Shown: positions 1 to 9,280 of the stretch, piece after piece | Layout: each line of letters starts with the position of its first letter | Position numbering within the stretch: the stretch's first letter is position 1 | NCBI GenBank assembly: GCA_015143735.1 | Contig: VKHC01000350.1 | Location: 1-12,998, forward strand | Direction: 5' to 3' | Source of the DNA: Synura sp. LO234KE | Taxonomy: Eukaryota; Sar; Synurophyceae; Synurales; Mallomonadaceae | Length of the DNA: 12,998 nt | Position numbers and translations under genes: made by a program | Notes under the pieces: model-generated | What the model was told of the DNA's origin: nothing | What the model saw: only the letters and a program-made list of their open reading frames with translations | Database searches by the model: none

Positions 1-85
1 GTATTGTAATTCAACTTTACTCAAATTCATCAAAATCAATTTTATATAGGGGCAGCGCGCGAAGCTGAAAACTGGTCTCAAAAAA
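1..85 (+). promoter_or_regulatory. 5' flank and probable promoter/5' UTR of TSR3
   Basis: This short AT-rich stretch lies before the TSR3 start codon. It contains a TATA-like run at about 41–48, followed by a GC-rich patch at 49–60. An in-frame TAG at 47–49 closes the TSR3 reading frame upstream, so the coding sequence cannot extend further left without another intron. The window edge cuts the region, so the full promoter cannot be seen. The promoter role is inferred from position only. Confidence 0.35.
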
Positions 86-924
86 ATGGAAAATGAATTA
101 TTTCGTGACGAAACGAGGAATGAGAGTAATACCCGTATCGCTGTAAAATTGTACATGTGGGAATTCGGTCAAAATAATTCTAAAATGTAAGAAGATAGCT
201 TGAATCACGATTACCCTTTTTTCTAAAACGAACTAAGAATTTACAAATAATACTGTTCTTTTGAATCCTTGTGTCCTGGTTTAACATGTTGCATGATAGA
301 GATAGTGGAAGTAAGTTGCAGAGATTGGGGTATGCTTCTGTCATGAAAATTGGAAAGTCCTTCTCTGGAATCGTCTTGTCGTCGGACGCAACGATTATGA
401 TAAATCCTTCTGACAAAAGCTGTGCTGTAAAGCAAGGTATTTCCGCTATAAACTGTTCTTGGAATCGTTTGGATGAAATACCCTTCGACAAAATGGGGAA
501 ACCGAGAAATCAGAGAATTTTGCCGTATCTGCTTGCAGCTAACTCCGTCAACTACGGAAAGCCCTATAAAATGAATACAGCGGAAGCGATGGCTGCCTCA
601 CTCTATATATTGGGCTTTAAATTAGATGCGGAAAAATTGTTGTCGTCATTTTCCTCTGGGGAAGAATTTATTCGATTAAACTTCGATGCTTTAGAAGCAT
701 ATTCGAATTGTCGCGATGGGTTGGAAGTCAAAGAACGAAGCGACTTTTTTATTCGACTACGAGAAGATTACGCTGTTCAAAAGCGAGAAAGAGTGATTGA
801 AAATAGTCGGTTAGGTTCGTATCTAAATGAAGAGGATTTCCCTCCCGTTGATGGAGATGAATACGATAACACAGAATATAATGACGATGGCTGCCAACCA
901 GGGGAAGATGAAGAGGGGGGCTGA
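86..924 (+). CDS. TSR3: 18S rRNA aminocarboxypropyltransferase Tsr3 (two exons)
   Basis: Exons are 86..186 and 300..924, with one 113-nt GTAAGA…TAG intron; the product is 241 aa. Tsr3 transfers the aminocarboxypropyl group of S-adenosylmethionine to the hypermodified uridine of 18S rRNA, a late cytoplasmic step of small-subunit maturation. Exon 1 supplies LYMWEFGQ, matching the family's N-terminal 'MWDFGH' segment. Exon 2 carries GIVLS, the INCSWNRLDEIPF block (family 'DCSWARLDEVPF'), LPYLLAANSVNYGKP (family 'LPYLVAANPVNYGRP'), EAMAASLYILGF and the FIRLN segment. These are the SAM- and substrate-binding core. The tail is strongly acidic and low in complexity, as in many homologues. The ATG at 86 is the first after an in-frame stop at 47–49, and splicing to 300 restores the family spacing exactly. 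One oddity is that the usual CDPKxCSGxKL stretch reads NNSKIDSGSKL here, with both cysteines absent. Confidence 0.93.
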
Positions 925-2060
925 CAAGCATAGTCATTAATATATCTTCTGTACTGTTTTTTTGTGATTTCACATGCGTGTAGTGGGCTTATTATATTCC
1001 CCTTATGATGTGTCACTCCTCAAAATTCTGATCGACAATTTTAATTGGGATTAAACGCTTTTCCTAAAAGAATTTTTAACTCCGTCCAACATATAACGCT
1101 TGCATATGAGTGTGCGGCTCGGCCTTGTTGCTTCCTCCTTTCGGGTTCCTATGGTTCTTCTCGCCCACAAACAAGAAGCAGCATCAGTGCAAGTGCTACT
1201 TCCGTCCTATAAACAATTATACAAACTTCATACTACCTACTAGTATTTTCCCCAACCACGAAGTTGGTGGAGGTGGTTGTCGGGTAATAGTAACTCTATT
1301 TGCTTCCTTATAGCTCGTCGTTTCGGCCCTTTGAGGATTTGTCCGTCACCAAGAATGATGCTGAACACTGTACAAGTACGACGGTTGACCTAGTGGTAAA
1401 ACCAAAGGAGCTCCCCAACCATCAGGCGGTGCAACCACAGGAGATTGCTAGGTTTTTCCTACTTTTGGGTTGTCTTAGTGATATTCGTCCTTCAAAGCCT
1501 CACCCACCTAGCAAAAGATTCTTGACAGCAGAAGAATCAACAGCAGAATGTAGCGTAGAGAGGAAAAATTGCTAGTACTAGACACCATGTTATTAGCTCC
1601 TCAGTCAATCATCGTGCTCGTTGCTACTTTAAATAGTACTCTTTCAAAGCGATTCCGTGTACTGCTATCGAAATAGCGCATCTTCTAAATGGTTAGTTAC
1701 AAATCGAAAATACGGTAAAAACGACGATGACACAAAATCGACGGATGCGCATTTTACCTGTAGCTCAATCTCAACTACTCGTGAACATCCCAAACAGTAA
1801 TAAGATAAAACACCACAGCAGATCAACACACCGATATTTCGAATGCGTATGGCATACGTCATCACTCTGACTTCCCCCTCAGGCAAACTGAACCTCACGA
1901 CGGTCCCCTATTTATCCATAGTCATAGTCTCCAACCCGTCGCCTTTTACACCCTCAACGGTGTGTGTACTTAACTATATTCCCCAGTGACCGTTTCATTT
2001 TACAAGCACAATTCCCATCTACCACAGCTCCTACTTCCACAAGGAAACGAAGCGATCGCC
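925..2060. other. Convergent intergenic region, no supported gene
   Basis: About 1.1 kb lies between the 3' ends of TSR3 (+) and the EF-hand-like gene (−). The open frames here (about 67 aa at 1110–1313, 91 aa at 1300–1575 on +, and 77 aa at 1665–1898 on −) show no recognisable domains and no convincing splice extension. I see no tRNA A/B boxes. A small inverted repeat at about 1252–1270 (CCAAC…GTTGG) could form a hairpin. The stretch should hold both 3' UTRs. A weak resemblance of 1158–1203 to the tandem repeat at 6836–6989 (reverse strand) is suggestive only. Confidence 0.5.
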
Positions 2061-4316
2061 TTAACCCAGTGGAGAAGGTTCGCTGCCGTCGAAGCGTAGC
2101 ACCGCTGCCAGAACCGCTAGAACAGACAGACATGTAGACAGTGAGACAGTCCGTCCTTCGGGATTACAACAAAGCGCTCGATATGCCGATATGCCGGAGA
2201 TGTAGGTATAGGTCGTTTCGATTAGGAACACAAGAAGATGGACTCCTACCAAGTCATGCCCATCTAGTTCATAACCAGCCTCACATCAACGGCGTAGAGT
2301 CTCACCTTGTGCCTCAAAGGCGCTGTTCTTCTCCTTCTCCTGAGAGAAAGACGTGCGGCGGGACTGGGCCTGTAGTGTACTCGGCTGGTAGTTGTTGTGA
2401 ATGTCTCCCACGTGATAGTGCTCGTAGTTCTTCATCGAGGGGCGTCTGGTTGGTACAGCAGAAGAGGCTGATGCTGCCGCCTCCATCGATGGCCTTCTAG
2501 AACTCGGGGGAGCGAGCTGGTATTGGTTAGTATCTCGAGAAGGCCTTCTCGCCGCGGCCACAGCGGGAGAGCTGGGTTGCAGAACGTCCGTTACGGGACG
2601 CACGGAGGGTCTGCGCTTCCTCTCGGGGATCGGAGCCATGAGGGAGGACATAGTAGACGAATCCGTGGATGGACCAAGGGCGGTGCCATCCATCGACGAC
2701 CGAATGCCTCTGGCAGAGGAGGGAGGTGCATGGCTCTGGTGCTCTCTGCTCGACAGCACCGCCTGCTTCTCGGGGCTCACCTTGTACAGGTTGATGTTCT
2801 TCAGCGGAGAGTTGTCGATCGGGACGGACGCCGCTGAGTAGAATACAAAGCAGATTCAGGGCAGCGTGCCACGGGATAGAGAGATCGCAAGTTAGAGGAT
2901 ATAAACAAGGAAGTAAAAAGGTATTTCTAAACTGCATTGTTTTAGACGTGGGTGCACCAGAAATATCCATGAGGAATGGAAAAAATTTATGAGTATGCCG
3001 CAGGTGTTCATTCCATTAATATTTAAAAAAAAGACTTGGAAGGTACCGGATAACTCACCGACGGCCCCAATTGTAGTTCGTCGGTAGGGCGTTTGAATTG
3101 GAGTATGACCGTGACCGTGACCGTGACCATCCCGAGCAGAGTCGAGAGCAGACGCCGCGTGAATGGCGGCCGTGTCGATGGCAGAGGGTCGTCTCATCGA
3201 GGGTCTCCTCACTGCTCCATGGGCTGACGCTCCGTGACCAGCTCCGTGCGAGGACGTTACGGGGAGATGAGTGGCCGCGTCTGCTTGAGATGGACGGATG
3301 GATGGTCGACGGGCTGTGCCTTTCGGCAACTGCTCTGGATTCGTTCCACCAAGCTTCTGTTCCTCTCTCCCACGAGCTGAGGCTCGACCAGGCGAATGAT
3401 TTTGTGATTTGCTGAAATCTCGATTTCCGAAAAGATTTGGGTTCAGCTCCAACAATGCTGCTCGCTGTTCTTGCTCCGATATTTGCATACGAGATTTGTA
3501 AAGCGCTTTCCAAGCTAAGCTGCCTAAGATTTTGGATTGAAATTTCTTTTGCAATGCTACAACTGGGTATAGTAACGAAGGATGGTTGCGAGTAAACGCG
3601 CGGAACTCGTGAACATCCAGACTTGATCTCACACCCTCCTGAATTTTCTCCATTAGCCTACATTAAAAATATTGTAGTTAATGACAACAGCATATGTAAT
3701 TATATTAATTTGTTTTACTTTAGGGCCGCAGTATCCTTTTTATAGTCTTTTCCGTAAACATCTCTTGTCATACGCAACAGATCGTCGGAGTCGATGGCGT
3801 TCCTTAAACAATTAATGATTACGACAAGATTTTGTGAGAAAATGTCGACATGGCTTACAAATGAGGTGCGAAATACAAATCAAATGCGAATCCGCCTGTA
3901 AAAAAGTGAAAAACAATAATTATTATAATAAATCCTTTCAGAAAAAGCATACTAAGCGATAACAGGTGCTTACAAAGAGATGACTCGTCTAAAGTACAAA
4001 AATTCCAAATAGAAATACAGTATTCAGTGAAGTTTGAGAAGTTCTGATCAATTTTTTCCGACCGCAACTTTGCAAGAGCCAAAGCTACGTAAAGAAAATC
4101 CACTGGATCAACATCCACGTAGTCTAAAACCGCACGAATCGGCAATGCATCGTCCTCCTCAGCCTTCGAATTTTTCTTTATTTTGAAGTATGACTTGTAT
4201 ATATTATATACATCAGATTCTGTCATATGCAATCTTCGAAACAAGTTATTATGATCCGTCACAGATTTGTCGTATTTATATGCATCGTGGACTCGATTTG
4301 AGAAAAGGTTACCCAT
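2061..4316 (-). CDS. N-myristoylated EF-hand-like protein with a multi-RRPS phosphomotif tail (six exons)
   Basis: Exons in transcript order are 4316..3974, 3895..3859, 3802..3719, 3657..3059, 2833..2306 and 2116..2061; the product is 548 aa. The N-terminus, MGNLFS, fits the N-myristoylation consensus (Gly2, Ser6), which predicts membrane attachment. Residues 25–205 follow the calcineurin-B-like/EF-hand layout of protist proteins: FRRLHMTESDVYNIYKSY, then ISIWNFCTLDESSL, then FAFDLY, LLRMTRDVYGKDY, and a closing HEFRAFTRNHPSLLYPVVAL segment. No canonical calcium loop remains: after FDLY the loop begins Phe-Ala-Pro-His instead of Asp-x-Asp. The C-terminal half (about 240–548) is low in complexity and carries nine RRx[S/T] motifs and a Gly-His repeat at 332–339. 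The phases agree at all five junctions. The last exon (18 codons) rests only on a good acceptor and an open phase and is the least certain. A calcium-independent adaptor controlled by a basophilic kinase is inference. Confidence 0.78.
3105..3130. repeat. Hexanucleotide microsatellite (GTGACC)n encoding Gly-His repeats
   Basis: Four near-perfect copies of a six-base unit lie inside the fourth exon of the EF-hand-like gene. Read on the minus strand they give the alternating Gly-His run at about residues 332–339. Six-base units keep the frame, so length polymorphism would be tolerated. A metal-binding role for the histidines is possible but not shown. Confidence 0.8.
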
Positions 4317-4477
4317 AATGAATTAACGGTATGATCGTAAAGCGGAGAACTTGGACGGATGAATCAGCAGGAATCACGTATTAGTAAATCGGTTACAAGA
4401 TTTGACACAAAACAAAAACAACCACAGGATTTGTTTTTATCCAATGTATTCTTTGGTATTTGTACATAGTAAGTAGT
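4317..4477. promoter_or_regulatory. Divergent promoter between the EF-hand-like gene and Gemin2
   Basis: Only 161 bp separate the two start codons (4316 on −, 4478 on +). The stretch is AT-rich, contains a CCAAT pentamer at 4441–4445 pointing towards Gemin2, and has several A/T tracts. Both 5' UTRs and both core promoters must fit here unless upstream non-coding exons exist. Shared regulation is inferred from geometry; the CCAAT match could be chance. Confidence 0.5.
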
Positions 4478-6337
4478 ATGGAACAAGCATTGCCATTTTC
4501 AGACGTATATTTTGACATAAAGAAATTTGAATCTGGTGCTTATTGTTTCTCGCCTTAGTATTGCGATAATTGAATCTAACTTTGAGCTCTCGCAAATTAA
4601 TAGGGGATATATCTCAGATGAGTGCTGAGGAATACCTGTCATGGGTAAGGTCAGATTTTCGATCGTGTGATTGATGACGAATATAATCATTTTAATCCCG
4701 TAGGTATGAAGCGACTGCGTTGCCAGATGTTTGCAGAGCAGAAAATTTAGAAAATATAGAAGCGTCGGGGCGGCAAACAAGATACATGCCCGAATTCGAT
4801 GAGATCCACTCATGTCCCTCTGAATTCAAGCCATCTAAGGAGTGGGCAACTAAGATCCTAGCTGACTTTTCGACAATAAGAACAGTTAATCGAATCATTC
4901 AAGACAGTTTGTATCAATTGCTATTATAATTAATTGTAGATCGTAGGATGTCATGGCGCTCGAGGCAGCAGCTTTCGACCTGTATCTGTTCCTCCCATGA
5001 GAGATTCATATTCTTGGAGAAGGTTTTGCTTAGGAGATACATTCATCACAGGTGATAAATTGTTTTCCTCGTCATAGTAGTGTCCCTAACGATATTATAT
5101 TCTAGACGAAAATGAAGTTTGCACGGAAATAGAAGATGAAGGAGACAATAATACTGAAGAAAATGATGCCTTGGACGAAGAGGAATTCGAGTTGAATGAC
5201 GATGTACCTGAAACCAACAATATGTCAATATTGACTTTAGAAGCTAGGAAAGAAGTTCTTTATCAAAAATTAGATTTGTACCAAACAGAATGCAGTGAAT
5301 TTCGTGATTATGAGTTGGAAGAAGAGAGCGACCAGAAAAATAGCGACGACGAGCAAGTACATGTGCCAACTCTTGTCATCGAAACGGATTCAACTCACCT
5401 AGAGGATGCTGAAGTAACCGACGGGCGGACAGCTCAACAGACAGCAGACACGGGAGGGCCAATAGTCGCTTCTATTAGACAACAGCAATACGAAGAGTTC
5501 ATCGCGCAGGCGGAGGGTGGAGAGGATAGGCGGGCTGTAGAGGAAGGCGAAGGAATGGATGAACCTGTGTGTGTCCCGGACCCCACCACTGCCACCTGCG
5601 CGGACGCTGGGACCTACCCAGTGGGAGCTCTGCCTACCGTCTCACTGCTGTTGCAGTTTGATCAAGTGATGACGCAGCGTATTCTGCAGTACCTCATCGA
5701 ATGGTTCCGGAGCGAGTACGTCGATGAGGAAAATGTGTTATCATTAAGTGATTCCAATCGCTCTTCTTGTGACCCCCAACTCTCCACCATTCATCCATGG
5801 AGAATGATTTGTAAGAAAAATGCCCTCATATTTTCACGCACACGTCTGGGTCCATATCCACGACCACTTTTCCTTGCGGGTCAACTGATTATTTACTTGC
5901 GATTGTCTTTTTTTTACGTGCGTTTTTCTTCTAGACCGTTACTACCCACCACCCATGACTCTACGATTGTACTCACCCGTTGGATCTACGGTCTCCTCGC
6001 TCGGTTGGAGAAACCGCTCTACCAGGACGCCGCGGCCACCATACGATCCCTGTACCGCTCCTGTGCACAGAGAAGGGCGGCACTCGCAGAGTCTCTGCTG
6101 TCTGCAGAGAGGGAGTGTCAGTTGAATCGGGAAGAGAAGGAGGGTGGGGAAAGTGTGAGGGACCAACAAGAAGGCGAGTGTGAGCGAGTTGCGTCTGATG
6201 TACTCAAAGATGAAGGAAGTGTCCTGCTCGCGTGTTTCAATTTGTTGGCGATTCTATCGGGGGTGTATTTCGGTCAGTCTGAGTATGAGGAGATTCCAGC
6301 GAATGGAGAATGCGATGACACAAGTTGTAATGCGTAA
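4478..6337 (+). CDS. GEMIN2: Gemin2/SIP1, SMN-complex assembly factor (six exons)
   Basis: The preferred exons are 4478..4535, 4604..4649, 4704..4910, 4969..5051, 5106..5715 and 5935..6337, giving 468 aa; vertebrate Gemin2 is about 280 aa. Gemin2 holds the Sm-protein ring during cytoplasmic assembly of spliceosomal snRNPs. Diagnostic blocks in order are AEEYLSWVRYEATALPDV (21–45 region; family 'PEEYLRRVQIEAAQCPDV'), ILADFSTIRTVN (family 'VAQFSTVRQNVN'), WRRFCLG at 120–126 (family 'WKKFCLG'), LPTVSLLLQFDQ, ILQYLIEWF, and RWIYGLLARLEKP at 350–362. The extra length is an acidic, probably disordered linker at about 132–280. Two junctions are uncertain. The third intron has tandem CAGCAG acceptors (exon at 4969 or 4972), with a 40-nt alternative using a GTTTGT donor. 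The last intron needs a phase-2 donor, best GTACGT at 5716, alternatively 5737. The ATG at 4478 is chosen because a 68-nt intron with a CTAAC branch site joins it in frame; a start at 4618 is the fallback. Confidence 0.85.
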
Positions 6338-7458
6338 ATATTGGCTGTGCCACGAGCTTGTTTTAACTTCTGAACATATCCTCTTTCTGATTATATACTT
6401 TGCCTGAAAATGGTTGCAGCTATGATTTTTATCAAGTAGCCAACGTTTATTTCAGCAAACCATACTTGTTCCGTGCGAAAGCGGGGAAATGACGACAATG
6501 TGAAGTGAATTAGAGAGTGCCACCGACGCCACGTATATTATCCACCACCCAGCCACACCAATCTGAACTGCTAGACTGACTTCTGGCGGAGCGGTAGTAT
6601 TATTTCAGAAGCTTATGTATTCACGGTGTCATAAGCGCGCATGCTGTGCGGGAGACAAGTAGAATAATTGAATAAGAAAGGGTGGCCGTCGAAGTAGAAC
6701 AAGCAGTAGCACGGCACCACCGGGGGCCGCGTGCTCCTCGCGGTATCGTTGTTGACAGAAGGCCGGAAGAAAGGAGTTAGGAGTCTTGTTCTTTTACCAT
6801 CAGAAGAATGATAGAACCAATGGGGCTCCTGGGGCTGATTGAGAAACAAAGCGCTTGCTTTCTTGCTTCTTTTTAGGGGAGCTCGTCTTCCGGAGGTGAG
6901 TAGATGCTCGAGACTGTGATTGGTTGAGGAACAAAGCGCTTGCGTTTTTTTGTTAGTAGGGGAGCTCGTGCGGAGGTGAGATGCTCGACTACGTTGCTCA
7001 ACCCCCTCTACTAGTTCCTGCTCCAGCACGCACTGACTATTTCTCCCCCCCCTTCATCCTGGTACTAGTAGAAGGAATCGTCTGCTTCTTGTTAGCAAGC
7101 AGTATGATGTCCCCTTGTTCGTTGAGCTCCTGCTACCAATTCATTCCTTCGTCGGGTAATCCTTCCCTCGAAATTGGTGTCATCAAAGGTCCGTCGAAAA
7201 CTTGGTCGCGTTATGATATAGAGCTAGTAATATAGTCCTATTCCACTTTTAAAAGTATGAATCGCCACTTGGCAGCTTCTCTTCGAATATCGTCTTGGCA
7301 AAGAATATTCTCAACGAGCTGTCAATCGAAATATTTACAGAACAATAACAATATCTCTGGAATAGTAGTCATCATTTTTTAAATAAAGTTCATTAAAAGA
7401 ATTAAACTGCACACCATCCTCCTCCGCATTTTGCTTGGTCCATGCGGCCTCAACCACG
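6338..7458. other. Convergent intergenic region with a tandem duplication, no supported gene
   Basis: About 1.1 kb separates the 3' ends of Gemin2 (+) and ETFA (−). It has mixed composition, homopolymer runs and short repeats centred on CTAGTA/TACTAG near 7010–7070, and a two-copy duplication at 6836–6989. Open frames on either strand (for example about 138 aa at 6613–7029 on −) are low in complexity and owe their repeats to the DNA duplication. I recognise no protein, tRNA or snRNA. It should contain the two 3' UTRs. Confidence 0.5.
6836..6989. repeat. Tandem direct repeat, two diverged copies of about 75 bp
   Basis: Copy A (6836–6912) and copy B (6917–6989) share a TGATTG start, an ACAAAGCGCTTGC core, a T-rich middle, AGGGGAGCTCGT, CGGAGGTGAG and an ATGCTCGA end, all in the same order. 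The period is about 81 bp. Differences are small indels and substitutions concentrated in the T-rich middle. AGCGCT and GAGCTC are short palindromes inside each copy. This is a local duplication in non-coding DNA; no transposon termini or target-site duplications are evident. Confidence 0.85.
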
Positions 7459-9206
7459 TCACAGTTTGGAGAGCAGCTCTGGCACCGCAATAAAGAGGTC
7501 GTCGACAAGGCCGTAGTCCGCTATTTGGAAGATGGGACTGTCTTTATCTTTGTTGATCGCTACGATGACTTTGCTGTCCTTCATTCCGCTCTGATGCTGA
7601 ATGGCGCCACTGATCCCAATCTGTACAATAAGATAGAGCGCTGTGAGGAATATCGACTTTATTTTCCTAAGAATAAGAGGGGGGGAAAGACACGCGGTGT
7701 AGCTTTTCTATGACTCAGTACCCAGTGTCATCGGATAGTTAGTTCGATAGTTATACAATATGTCCCGACGACATGAACAGCGCGATTGCTGCTTGACTCG
7801 AGATGAGTACGCAGAGAAGAATCGTGGAATGCCACAATAGAATAGTGGGAAGGAGAGTGTGTCGAGCCCTCACCGCGATGTACAGGTCCGGTGCCACTGT
7901 CTTCCCCGACTGTCCCACTTGGTGGTCGTTGGAAACGAATCCCGCGTCTACTGCGGCCCGAGAAGCGCCGACCGCTCCGTTCAACTTATCGGCGAGGTCC
8001 TCTATCAACTTGAAGTTTTCCTTCGATTTGAGCGCCCTCCCCCCTGAGTAGACAGAAGCATTGAGAGATAGCGGCGTATAACATGGAAGTAACCTTGTGA
8101 ACTGTTGATACGGTTCGGATGAACAGCGCATGGAAATGGAAGCTGCGTCAATGGCCACGGGAGGAATTTATAGTGTGAAAAGGAATTTGTATGGAGACAT
8201 GTATAGTGAGAAAGTAGCGTTGTGAAGATGTTACCGGCGACAACTATCTTGGCAGAGGCAAGGTCCGGACGAGAGGACACGGATTGGTTTTCGGATATTC
8301 GGCGACTGTATTTGAGTTTAGCATCCACTAGACTTTTAAGGTCATTTTCATTGATTTGAACGTATTCTATTGGCGCCTTATCTTCAGACAGTGTTTTCAA
8401 AGGAGCTTTCTCAAAGGCTGTGGAGCGTACTGAGATGAACTGAAGTTGAAGTGCAAAACATAAACTATCAAATTAACAGTCTTTAAAGGACACGAGATAT
8501 TATAAACTTGTCGGATATTCTATTTGCCTTGCTCACTTTAATGGAATCTTTCATTTGGAAGGTTGCGATAACATTTCCCGCGTACATCGGTCGCTTGAAA
8601 GTATCAGGACTGAGTACATCGACAACTTCCGAAGCCATCTGACAACCGTGAAGAGCGCTCAAGCGAGGTAAAACACTTTTATTTTGACTCGAAGAATTCG
8701 CGAAAATGTGGCTGTACGCCCCATTTTTTGTAATTGAGTAATAAGCCAAACACAAAACCTCTGGGACGCTTTTGTCAATTTCCTATGTGGTGGATATCGG
8801 AGCTATTTACCCTATAATAATTCTCACAATCAATCATATTGTTAGAATACCGCATGTTCTAATAGCAAAATTTTTGAGACTCCGTCTATACTTGATATCG
8901 ATTGGCTTCGGTTCAGCAAATCAACTCCACTTAAAAGAACAGTAACCTGTAAGGTTTAATTCTTTATTTTGTAGAATAGATACGTCGTTAATTTCTTTTA
9001 TACATTTCCTATTTTCTTCGCAGCTGATATTGTTGAATGCAGCTCAGCGTCGGCGCTCATGTTTGATTCTGCAATAACCTATAATTGAAATACGTGAAAT
9101 CACTGTCCAATACTTGATATAAGTAAAATACAAGAGAATTGAAATATTTGATTAGGCTTTGCGATGCTATGTTGATCTTACGCCTGAAATGAGCTAATTT
9201 TATCAT
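7459..9206 (-). CDS. ETFA: Electron transfer flavoprotein subunit alpha, mitochondrial (seven exons)
   Basis: Exons in transcript order are 9206..9132, 9078..9004, 8946..8851, 8782..8537, 8439..8235, 8043..7874 and 7620..7459; the product is 342 aa (human about 333). With ETFB it carries electrons from matrix acyl-CoA dehydrogenases to ETF-ubiquinone oxidoreductase. Residues 1–25 form a basic, Ser-containing presequence ([16 protein letters not shown]) with no acidic residue. VIAESN opens the mature protein, SAAKKIG and GVSKILL follow, and YSHIFA…LPR and [18 protein letters not shown] end domain I. Domain II, the FAD domain, has [36 protein letters not shown] and the closing [14 protein letters not shown]. 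The arginine of GASR and the hydroxyl residue of GQSGK (human Arg249 and Thr266; Ser here) contact the flavin in the family. All phases agree. The first four introns are 53–97 nt and the last two 191 and 253 nt. No ETFB lies nearby. Confidence 0.95.
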
Positions 9207-9280
9207 GATGAAAAAAGAAACTAAACACGTTGGTTTGAGTCGTTTGAAACGTTTGATTTTTTTAGTTCAATTTTTTTTAG
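9207..9280. promoter_or_regulatory. 74-bp divergent promoter shared by ETFA and MnmE/GTPBP3
   Basis: The start codons of two probably mitochondrial genes face away from each other across only 74 bp. The gap is AT-rich, with T-runs on the MnmE side and a perfect inverted repeat CGTTT-G-AAACG at 9241–9251 near its middle, a plausible site for a dimeric regulator. If the MnmE start is instead the in-frame ATG at 9311, the gap is 104 bp. Co-regulation is inferred from geometry and shared compartment. Confidence 0.55.

Noticed and set aside
1378-1400. A tRNA-like phrase (GACCTAGTGGTAAAA) resembling an A box
   Set aside because: No B box (GGTTCGANTCC) follows at a suitable distance and no cloverleaf can be drawn.
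1110-1575. Two adjoining plus-strand frames of 67 and 91 aa as a possible small gene
   Set aside because: No recognisable motif, low complexity, no credible splice joining them, and position in a convergent gap.
2834-3058. A possible additional exon inside the 225-nt intron of the EF-hand-like gene
   Set aside because: The intron interior is AT-rich, with stops in the coding frame and no candidate with matching flanking splice sites.
5811-5934. GTAAGA…CTAG as the last Gemin2 intron
   Set aside because: It joins phase 1 to phase 2 and would destroy the conserved RWIYGLLARLEKP reading frame.
6613-7029. A 138-aa minus-strand frame with internal repeats
   Set aside because: The repeats come from the underlying DNA duplication, whose copies differ by indels; there is no domain and no supporting neighbour exon.
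7435-7713. A 92-aa plus-strand open frame
   Set aside because: It is the antisense shadow of the last ETFA exon (7459–7620), whose minus-strand translation is an unmistakable ETF alpha C-terminus.
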